Source: Jimgerdemannia flammicorona
Lineage: Eukaryota; Mucoromycota; Endogonomycetes; Endogonales; Endogonaceae
Length of the DNA: 11,993 nucleotides
Reading direction: 5' to 3'
NCBI GenBank assembly: GCA_003990745.1
Contig: RBNI01005876.1
Location: 1 to 11,993, forward strand
The notes under the pieces were generated by a model. That model saw nothing but the letters and a program-made list of their open reading frames with translations. It did not search any database and had not been told where the DNA came from. The translations under genes and the position numbers were made by a program. Positions 1 to 6,927 of this stretch are shown here, piece by piece (within the stretch, counting starts at the first letter, position 1; each line of letters starts with the position of its first letter).

Positions 1-35
1 TTTTTTAATGGACTCATGTCCTGCAGATTTTATTA
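1..35 (-). terminator. Possible minus-strand polyadenylation end
   Basis: On the minus strand an AATAAA hexamer (plus-strand TTTATT at about 30-35) is followed about 25 bases later by A6 at the window edge. This spacing suits a polyadenylated 3' end or the tail of a retroposed copy. The tail may extend beyond the window; six bases alone are weak evidence. Confidence 0.3.
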
Positions 36-1161
36 GAAGGAAACCTAGACTATATAGGCCAAAACCCTCTCCCACCACCCACCAAGCACTGTCCCTTCAT
101 TAACTTAGGCTAGCTATTATCCAGCAGCTCAACCATGCCAGGTGCAGCAGGGCCAGTTAGGCCTATACCTCATTCTGCACACCATGCTCTCTCTACCACC
201 AAGAGAAACCCAGCCATATGCCAATGACTGAAAGTGCATGCCCGAGAACCCAATGTATGTACAAGGTCACGTCTGAGCTAAATAGAATAGCCCCTGCCAT
301 CTCAAAGAGAATGATAGACAAAGAAAAACTCTCATCAAAGCACAACATGGTGGATAGGGCCTGGTTTTCTTAGTCGAGATGAGTAAAGGACTTACACGTG
401 AGGCAGGAGGAGACCTCCAATACCCCACTACTCAAGTTTGCGGGCCTTGATCACATTGCCATGTCAGCTTCCAGTTCTAGTTGAGTGCAGCCAAGACACC
501 TGAAATGGGTAGCCTCAGGCCCCCTGACCCCCCCTGATGATTGAGGCCCAACCCCACTGACCACCAAAAGAAGCTGAGAGTAACACCTACCACTTAACTG
601 TACCGTACCAATCAAAAGGCTCCACCGAAGCAGTATCTGCCCTAGCCCCAACGACTGCCCCCAGCCTGGCACCCTACTGATTCACCATTATCGCCCTTCC
701 TCCTATCTGTGATGGCCATCTCTCCTCCCATCCTGACAACATCTGAAAAACAGTTACCTACATCAGAACCATACTCACCAGGAAGCTCGCCAAAGCCAGA
801 GGGCTCCACCACAGGTACTGAGGACCTGCAGGTAACCTATACTGAGCACTTGATGCCCAAGGTTGGCCGACTCCCTATGTAGCCCAAGACATACTGAGAC
901 AACTCCTTGTTGGCGATGGTAAAAGAAAGAAGGCACTGCACCAAAATAGGTATACCCCAGCAGAATCCATAAAAAAGTAGAGGAAGTACCAATCTGACAC
1001 TGATAAAGGGGCAACTCATCACTATTGCTCTCCTCCCACCATGCCCCTGCAGGCATAGCAAACCAACCCGAGGTAGAGGGGGTAATAATAGGGGAAAGGG
1101 AACTTGGAAGGTCACCTACCAAACCTTATGATCAGTAAGGTAGTGGAGAAAGGAGCTATTA

Positions 1162-1190
1162 TTAGATTCCTCTATATAGGAGGAATCTAA
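1162..1190. repeat. 29-base inverted repeat with 11-bp perfect arms
   Basis: The arms TTAGATTCCTC (1162-1172) and GAGGAATCTAA (1180-1190) are perfectly complementary around a 7-base TATATAG spacer. The repeat sits at the switch from mixed to AT-rich sequence. It could be a hairpin, a binding-site dyad, or a trace of a mobile-element terminus. Nothing nearby tells which. Confidence 0.7.
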
Positions 1191-1400
1191 CAAGTTAAAG
1201 ATCATTAAATTTAGACATATTTTCATCAAAGTTATTACATTTTGAAAAATAGAGTTCAAATTAGATCTTTAATTTAATTTAAATTAAAAAAAATCCCCAA
1301 TTTGATTTAATTCAAATAACCCTCAATTTGATTTAATTTGAATTAATTTAATTCATTTAGGAGTACTAATACTGACTATATATATTTGAGAATAGAAGGC
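1191..1400. repeat. AT-rich tract with short direct repeats
   Basis: No gene is seen. The tract is very AT-rich and contains two identical 15-base copies of CAATTTGATTTAATT at 1298-1312 and 1324-1338, 26 bases apart, with looser variants of TTTAATTTAA on both sides and a TATATATAT run near 1377-1386. It lies just before the purine-rich LINE block, so it may be the LINE 5' untranslated region or older sequence flanking the LINE insertion. The sequence does not distinguish these. Confidence 0.5.
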
Positions 1401-1428
1401 AGATAGTCTTAGAGAAAAAGATAGCAAA

Positions 1429-3300
1429 ATGGAAGAGACTGATGGTAGATATTCTATCCAGCTAGTAGAGGGGGTGGGGTCTTTAGAGAGGTTACCATCA
1501 GTATCTGATAAAAGAAATATATAACAAGAGTAGTAGATGAGTTGTGGTAGTTAATAATATAGTTATTTTTGAGAGAGTAGAGATAGAGAAAAGAGAATAT
1601 ATTAGGATAAAGTAGGGTAGAGGATTGGGTTGAGACTACTAATAAGCAGGTCTTTCTTCAGTAATATTCAGATTATACAAACTTCAAACAACTCTCAAGT
1701 TATTATTTTTGGAGAAAAGAAACTAGCAATATAGTGTCTGTTAAATATTCCAAAATGTGTGCTGAGCAGAGTGGCCCTAGTATATTTAACTGGTAGTATA
1801 TGAGAAGGAGCCATGGCTTGGGGGGAAGTATGAGGGGCTTGCTAGTAGGAGGATATAGAAGGAGAGGGGGTAGTATTGAAGGACAGGAGATAGAGAGGGT
1901 GAGCTTTGCAGACAAGATGAAGAGTGATTGACTGACAATAATAACTGGGCTGGAGAGATGGCTGAGAAAGAGTAAGAAGACAAAGAGGGCTATAGGTTCT
2001 GAGAGAGCAGCCCATGGAGGTAAAAGTAGTAGAGCTGGGAGAGTAGTGACTAGAGAGAGTAAGACTGCTAATAGAGGGAGAACTGCTAATCTAAAAAAAA
2101 AATCCAGATGTGATAGTTGATGGTAGATCTGAGCAGAGAGTAGGCATGAGGCCTGGGAACTTGGCAGATGGTATGACAGGACTGATGGCAGCACTATTAC
2201 TCAAGAAATTAAGGTCTGAATTTACCATCATATTGTACTTCTGAGGCTTAGCAGTTATAGCAAAAATGATTCTTAGGCTTCTGACTTAGGAGATGAAGGG
2301 GGCTACTTTGGTGAAGTTTTTGAAGAGATGGGAAGAGGTAGAGGTTGGCTTTAAGAAGGAGGAGATACTACTAGAGGTGATGAAGAAGAGAGTAGTAGTG
2401 GGGGGGGGGGTAGCAATCTCTATAGCATAGTACTTGTACTGAGATCTCTGAGTGATACAGTTGATAGTACTGGATGTACCTACCTATTAAAGGAAATGGT
2501 CCAGAGGTTGATTGTAGAGGTCATTAAGAAGTATAGAGAGATTGTGGATATTGGGTTTAGGGTCTAGAAGGGTACCAAATTCAAGACTGAAGATGTGTAT
2601 ATCAGGGTACAGCTAGTAGATAAGGAGAATATGGGGAAGATGAGAGACTGGCCAGCAGTTCTAAAGTAGAGCTCTGTAGAGTATAAGATCTTACAAGTGA
2701 AGAGGATGCTGGAGGATGAAGAGGACTTGCTGGAGGTATTAGAGAACCTGGCTGGAGTTGTAGAGAGAAGAAGATTGGCCTGGAAGAAGTATGAGATCAA
2801 GATAGTTGTGAAGATTGTCAATGGCAAAAAGGTGTGGCTGGATTGGGCAGCCTAAAAGTGGGTGCAGAGAAGGCAGATTCAGAAGGAGCTATTGGTGAAG
2901 TTGGGAGAGAGAACAGCAGGGAAGATTATTGCTGAAGATGCTGAATCATAAGTGAGTATCTGGGTGAAGGAGAAGAGAGTGGCTCCAGAGATGACTCAAG
3001 GAGCAGAAGGTGGCTCTGGGTTGAGTGTGGTCATGGAAGATATGGAGATAGTCAAGAGGGAGTACCCTCAGTATAGAGTATCAGATGGGGCTACTAGTGA
3101 AGAGAAACTGCAGGATGTGCTGGAAGAGGATTGGGACAAGTTGACAAGACAGAATACTGAAGGAGGGCAGATAGAGAGAGTGAAGGGAGTGGCCCAGAGA
3201 GTTGAAGAGGCTGTGGATGAGAAGAAGTAGCTGTAGAAAATACTGAAGAATGTGGCAGCAGAGGAGCTGAGAGGGGGAGGACTTTTGGATACTTAGCAAG
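1429..3300 (+). pseudogene. Possible LINE ORF1 (Gag-like) relic
   Basis: This is the stretch expected to hold LINE ORF1. An ATG at 1429 opens 31 codons (beginning MEETDGRYS) before a TAA at 1522. The best-preserved part is frame 3, about 2376-3230: a low-complexity EEE/SSS/GGGG run, then a mostly charged, helix-prone sequence broken only by a few TAG/TAA stops, including an uninterrupted piece at about 2952-3230 rich in Glu, Lys, Val and Gln. The heptad-like spacing of hydrophobic residues suggests a coiled coil, which many LINE ORF1 proteins have. I see no zinc knuckle or RRM motif, so the assignment rests mainly on position upstream of ORF2. The long minus-strand open stretch at 2194-1703 (Leu/Ser/Pro-rich) is the shadow of purine-rich sequence. 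Confidence 0.35.
2400..2410. repeat. G11 homopolymer
   Basis: Eleven consecutive G bases follow short AGT/GAG triplet repeats inside the LINE ORF1 relic. Such runs are prone to length change and to sequencing error, so the reading frame across this point should be treated with caution. Confidence 0.9.
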
Positions 3301-3689
3301 AGATACTGGGGTGAAATCCTATATAGTGAGAAGATGTCAAGGAAAATCCACAATGAGATAATAACAGTACTACTAGAGGCTAAGACCTATCAAGTAGATG
3401 ATAACAGGGAGGCAGTACTTAGGACAATTGTAAATGATTATGCTGCTTATATATGGGGTCCAAGAAAAGGGCTGGAAAAGTAGTGAGTGGTGTGTGAAGA
3501 ATATCAGATAAAGATAGAGACTGTAGATGGGGTGGATTATCAGAAGATCTTAGCAGTACTAGATACTTAGCAGGAGGAGGCAGATGAGCTTAGAGAGGAA
3601 CTTGGATCTTGTAGGAGATAGAATGAGTATAGAATTATAAAGTGGGCACTTACTTACAAAAAGTATTATTCAATATAAATGGTATAACT

Positions 3690-4785
3690 AGAATCTTCTC
3701 ATTGAATATCAATAGACTAAGGGGTACAATGAGATATTGAAATATCTTTAGCTAATTGAAAGAGCTGAATATAGATCTTTTCTTATTACAAGATATGAGT
3801 TATGATGTAGACTTAGACTTACTGGACTGGATGAGAGAATAGGGTGGTATAATAGTATAGTAGGGTCAGGTGGGCATTCTAGTTAGGAAGAGGGTGGGGG
3901 ATATTAGAGATATTGGATATTGGGGAGCTGATTGATGTGGGGAGTATAGAGGAGACTGGACTAGAGTCCTCTAACTATTGGGTTATATTATTGCCTAGTG
4001 GAAAGGAGGAAATGAGTAGATTGGATCTGGTGTTTATAAGAGGCTAGTATTCTAGTAGATGTGGGAATCAACTATCTGGGGGGTGACTTTAACATAATAT
4101 GTGAGGGTGGATTGGATAAAACTAATAGAGAGAGGGGTATAGTAGATAGGAGTAGAGGGATGGAAGACTGGGAGGAGATTAAGAGACTGAGTTCCTTGGT
4201 GAATACCAGATAACTTGGGTGGACAGATCATAGAGTCTATACTCACTGGGTAGTCAGACTGGAATCCTGGATAGACTGGATATTAACAGCTGAGTGCTGG
4301 GGTACAGATGTCTGAAGTGAGATTGAGATGGTCTGGTGCCCTTGGTCAGACCACTGGGGTTTGCTGGGCAGTGGGAGGTTTGGAGGTAGTAGAGACAGGC
4401 CTGAACATTGATACCTGAATACTACACTGCTGAGGAATAGTGTCTTGTGGGGAGAATGGATAGTAAATGTTAGCACTAAGGTTGTTAGCTAGAGGGTGCA
4501 GAGGTTGGTAATTGGAGATTATTAGCAGCAGTTGAAATCTGATACTCAGCAGTACTGGGGTGAGGCTGAAAGAGAGAGGGGGGTCTAATAGAGACAGCAT
4601 ATTAGGTGAACTTCACAAAGGCTGGAGAAACTACTGGAGAGGTGGGCTGGATCATTGAAAGGCTGTAGAGAAGGGAACTGGAGAATTCAGAGGGTTTAGT
4701 AGAAGGTAGAAGAACTGAAGGGGCTACTTAGACAGGAGGAGAAACTGCAGATGAAAGAGCTAGCAGCTCAGCTAAGGTGGTAGGG
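3690..4785 (+). pseudogene. LINE ORF2 relic: AP-endonuclease domain and linker, no RT
   Basis: N-terminal part of a LINE ORF2, whose endonuclease nicks target DNA to prime reverse transcription. Frame 3 (about 3690-3990) carries IFSLNINRLRG (the LN-N-G motif) and IDLFLLQD, where the usual catalytic Glu of LQE is Asp. Frame 2 (about 4055-4785) carries GGDFNII at 4079 on, a following Leu-Asp-Lys-Thr-Asn (family: DRTN), and the SDH catalytic triplet at 4346-4354. The phase change between about 3990 and 4060 implies at least one indel. After SDH, the conserved W-x-L-N-x-x-L-L linker motif appears with TGA (4409-4411) in place of Trp. Numerous TAG, TAA and TGA codons break both frames. RT and C-terminal domains are absent from the window; if the LTR element interrupted this LINE, they should lie beyond its 3' LTR. 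Confidence 0.8.
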
Positions 4786-4810
4786 TGTAAGCGCACAACC
4801 TCCAAGCCAC

Positions 4811-4906
4811 GGAAATCACATGCGATCTCCAAACAAATCTGGAAATCACCTGCAAGATCATGAAGCTGAGTCAAACAGAAGTCACAGCGCACAAAGCTGA
4901 GTCAAT
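4811..4906 (+). repeat. Two pairs of short direct repeats near the LTR start
   Basis: GGAAATCAC followed by (A/C)TGC occurs at 4811 and 4841 (30 bases apart). AAGCTGAGTCAA occurs at 4864-4875 and 4895-4906 (31 bases apart). The second pair contains TGAGTCA (4867-4873, 4898-4904), the bZIP (Gcn4/AP-1 type) consensus. The near-constant 30-31 base spacing suggests upstream activating elements on the same helical face, but this is inference. Confidence 0.6.
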
Positions 4907-4966
4907 ACCAAGTCACGGAACACAAGATTCACACAATCGGAATCTTACCAATCCAGAACAAATGCA

Positions 4967-4972
4967 TATATA
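4967..4972 (+). promoter_or_regulatory. TATA-like box upstream of the LTR ORF
   Basis: TATATA lies about 70 bases before the ATG at 5041 and just after the bZIP-like repeats. This would place a transcription start near 5000 with a short leader. Such a motif is common by chance, so this is suggestive only. Confidence 0.35.
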
Positions 4973-5040
4973 CCCAGCCCCGAGATGCGTCGAAATGAAG
5001 AACCAAAACAATAACAACCACAACTTCCAAATATACAAAC

Positions 5041-6123
5041 ATGACTACCGAGATCTACAACTGCATCCATGCTGACATTTGGAATGCCATTGTCAACCGA
5101 GCCATACCCCCTCTGCCTCTCATGAATATCTACAGCCAAGCACCTCTCTACTTCATGGAAGCCCGATGGAATGCCCTGAACATGCTTAACGAGGCCCACC
5201 GGATTGGACAAATCTCAAGCTACTACCAGATCGGCCACCTCCTGGAAGACATGGTTGAACACCACCATGATACAGACATTACCCAGATGTCTCAACACCA
5301 GAAACTCATCGCCCGCAAACACCGAGAGCTCTTCTACGAGTACAGCACCTTTATTCCCTACCTCTGAGTTACTATCAGCGAAATGGTTGCTACCCTGTCC
5401 TACGGCCAAATCAACGACATAATACAAGAACTCAACCACAAGTATCTTGAGTACGTTGAAACCACAGACAGAACCTTTCCACACCCCGATGATCACATCC
5501 TGCAAATGCCCCAAGTTGGATATACTATGAAGGATATCTACGATATAATCAACTTCGACAAGGACAAAGCAGAAGACAATGATCCTTCCGATGCCGACAT
5601 GACCTCAAGCCAAGGATCTCTTCCAACTCTGATCATACCACCAACTCTGCCGATGAACTTAGAACAGTTCATAACCACATACGAGACTTATTGGGACAAT
5701 GACCACTGGCATGAATACCAACCTGCATTCACCCCCGACTACTTCAACTACAATGAAGAGACTGGAGAACACAACCTGTACCTTCAGACAACCCTCAAGA
5801 TTGAACCAACCACTCCACCACCTGAGTACGAGCGACATGAACCACAACCGCCAGCATACTACAACCCCGCAACTCATAGTGCTGTAACCTACAGAAGGTA
5901 CGCAGACAGCAAATCCAATGAAAACGAAGACGATGCACCACTTCTTTGCCCCCCAACACCTTATCCAGCATACGAGACAGATGATGCTATCCTGTGGGAC
6001 GGAGATGAAGTTTCAATGTATTACTACCTCAGTGAACAAGGAGAAGTAATCCGCGAACCACTCTTCCTAGACGACTACTTCATCAATGGTGATGTCATCG
6101 AGGACTACCCAGATAGCACCTAA
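5041..6123 (+). CDS. LTR-embedded ORF, unknown function, one in-frame UGA
   Basis: A 360-codon frame starting at ATG 5041 (MTTEIYNCIHADIW) and ending at TAA 6121-6123, interrupted once by TGA at 5365-5367 (codon 109). The phase is the same on both sides, so one ORF is the simplest reading. I do not recognise the family. Residues 1 to about 150 look helical and globular; residues from about 165 are acidic and rich in Pro, Tyr, Asp and Glu, probably disordered. Two PPxY motifs, PPEY (residues 260-263) and PPAY (270-273), lie close together. There is no signal peptide, membrane segment, zinc finger or enzyme motif. Codon style matches the downstream gag-pol frame, not the LINE, supporting a common origin with the element. 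The first downstream Met (5383) would give 246 residues if the UGA stops translation. Confidence 0.65.
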
Positions 6124-6165
6124 ACCTATAAATAGATTAGCAGTCATAGTATAGTTAGATTAGCC

Positions 6166-6257
6166 TTGTACGATGTGACTGTGAACTGACTCAGCAGTCA
6201 GATGATCTCTTGACATGTCAGATCACTCTTGTACTACGTGACTGCATTCTGACTCAG
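6166..6257 (+). repeat. 29-base imperfect direct repeat with TGACTCA sites
   Basis: Copies at 6166-6194 and 6229-6257, 63 bases apart. Both begin TTGTAC, share GTGACTG in the middle and end CTGACTCAG. Each includes TGACTCA (6187-6193, 6250-6256), the bZIP (Gcn4/AP-1 type) consensus. They lie 55-125 bases upstream of the TATA-like box at 6313, where U3 activating sites would be expected. Confidence 0.65.
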
Positions 6258-6312
6258 TGAAGCACTAAGTACTACATCCATATTTAGTATAGTCCAGATA
6301 GCCCCTCACTAG

Positions 6313-6320
6313 TATAAATA
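6313..6320 (+). promoter_or_regulatory. TATA box of the probable genomic RNA promoter (U3/R)
   Basis: TATAAATA is followed by a C/T-rich stretch (6321-6332), and transcription would start around 6340-6350. Being downstream of the LTR ORF and upstream of AATAAA and gag, it fits the U3/R boundary of an LTR. A second weaker TATAAAT occurs at about 6128, directly after the ORF stop. Confidence 0.55.
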
Positions 6321-6438
6321 CCCCCTCCCCCAGACCTCAGAATCTCAGACCTGAACAATCCGAACACAACTCCTGAGCACTTCCCCACAATACCCCTTCA
6401 CACAACTACTCCTAAGTATAGCAATATCATGAATAGCA

Positions 6439-6444
6439 AATAAA
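6439..6444 (+). terminator. AATAAA polyadenylation signal in the LTR
   Basis: AATAAA lies about 100 bases after the predicted start site. In the 3' LTR it would direct polyadenylation of genomic RNA shortly downstream, near one candidate LTR end at 6462. It supports the U3-R-U5 reading but is a frequent hexamer in AT-rich DNA. Confidence 0.45.
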
Positions 6445-6462
6445 CCTATTTAATAACCCACA

Positions 6463-6549
6463 AACCACTCTTAAGTAAATCCGCTCCCCGTTAGGTCCTA
6501 CTCCTAACCCCATCAAGAAATTTCCTAATTGGGTATTGTCTGCAGCGAT
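6463..6549 (+). other. Leader between LTR and gag, no clear primer-binding site
   Basis: This stretch should contain the tRNA primer-binding site. The only TGG-initial candidate is TGGGTATTGTCTGCAGCGA at about 6530-6548, just before ATG 6550. It lacks the TCGAA-type core that the complement of a tRNA T-arm should show, so I cannot name a primer tRNA; a self-primed or unusual primer is possible. Confidence 0.3.
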
Positions 6550-6927
6550 ATGCCAATTCAACTAAGCTGGTCTTAGTTTCTTGAACTTCCCGAGATACGG
6601 AAAATCCTGAACATCCAGAACCAGTCCAAGAAAGGACTTTGGTTGAGACGTCAACCCGATCTTGAAATCAATAAGCGTAGAGGACGTACTCCATATGAAA
6701 TTGATCTTGACCATAAGAAAACGGTCTTCCAGAATACCTAGAACTCCCAGAAAACCCTTCCAGAACTACGTAACGGTTACCCTAAAAAAGCAACCCTCTT
6801 ACAACTTAGTAGCAGCGGTTTACAATCCAATTCCGCTTCAAGACGCTTCCTCACCCCGCTACAAACCCTTCTGCAAATTCCTATAAGTTGGTATAGAGCC
6901 CAACCTCTGAACTGGAATTTATTCTGA
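6550..6927 (+). pseudogene. Possible N-terminal Gag segment in frame 1
   Basis: From ATG 6550 (MPIQLSWS) frame 1 reads as protein-like sequence (for example PDLEINKRRGRTPYEID and SASRRFLTPLQTLLQI) to a TGA at 6925, interrupted by TAG at 6574-6576 and 6739-6741. The main gag-pol frame, frame 2, has no Met between its TAA at 6884-6886 and 7766, so translation would have to enter from upstream; this segment followed by a +1 shift near 6925 is the best candidate. It is basic and Leu-rich, with no motif I can name. Frame 2 over 6662-6883 is also open but reads less like the rest of the element. Confidence is low because two stops and a frameshift must be accepted. Confidence 0.35.

Larger units (their letters stand above)
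1..1190. other. Unassigned mixed-composition segment, no recognised gene
   Basis: I recognise no protein family here on either strand. The longest minus-strand open stretches are about 115 codons (1122-775) and 73 codons (672-451); neither shows a motif I can name. Read on the minus strand, the left edge resembles a transcript 3' end: an AATAAA signal (complement of about 30-35) lies roughly 25 bases before a terminal A6 (complement of 1-6). A minus-strand GTGAGT to CAG pair at about 778-738 could bound a short fungal-type intron of about 40 bases, but joining the flanks gives no convincing frame. It could be the 3' part of another retroposed element or a decayed gene cut by the window edge. 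Composition differs clearly from the purine-rich block that starts near 1400. Confidence 0.35.
1400..4785 (+). mobile_element. Decayed LINE (non-LTR retrotransposon), cut off before its RT domain
   Basis: Plus-strand relic of a LINE. The block is purine-rich and poor in C on the plus strand. Its right part encodes recognisable apurinic-endonuclease motifs (LNINRLRG near 3704, LLQD near 3790, GGDFN at 4079-4093, SDH at 4346-4354) followed by the linker motif W-Y-L-N-T-T-L-L near 4409, the order seen in L1/Tx1-type ORF2 proteins. It carries many in-frame stops and at least one frameshift, so it is inactive. It ends abruptly at 4785, within the linker that normally leads into the RT domain, where the LTR element begins. 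The 5' limit is uncertain and set here from the composition change. Confidence 0.75.
4786..6515 (+). repeat. Putative long 5' LTR containing an ORF
   Basis: The start is TGTAAG at 4786. The 3' limit is unsure: candidate CA ends are ACA at 6460-6462 and CATCA at 6511-6515. Features consistent with an LTR: paired short repeats near the start, a TATA-like box at 6313-6320, a CT-rich segment after it where transcription could start, and AATAAA at 6439-6444, giving a plausible U3-R-U5 order. Unusual for an LTR, it is about 1.7 kb and holds a 360-codon reading frame. The alternative is a shorter, unseen LTR arrangement in which the ORF belongs to the internal region or to an unrelated inserted gene. 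Only a matching 3' copy would settle it. Confidence 0.55.

Noticed and set aside
738..778. Minus-strand GTGAGT...CAG as an intron
   Set aside because: Joining the flanks yields an immediate stop and no homologous protein; about 40 bases is short.
775..1122. 115-codon minus-strand open frame
   Set aside because: No recognisable motif; a second overlapping minus-strand frame of similar length exists. Kept only as part of the unassigned segment.
1703..2194. 163-codon minus-strand open frame, Leu/Ser/Pro-rich
   Set aside because: It is the complement of purine-rich LINE sequence, where minus-strand stops are rare; composition is low-complexity and no motif is present.
4860..5075. 71-codon plus-strand frame overlapping the LTR ORF start
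   Set aside because: Out of phase with the longer ORF at 5041, lies over promoter-like repeats and has no motif.
6530..6548. TGG-initial primer-binding site
   Set aside because: It does not show the core expected from the complement of a tRNA T-arm and is not adjacent to a clear LTR end.
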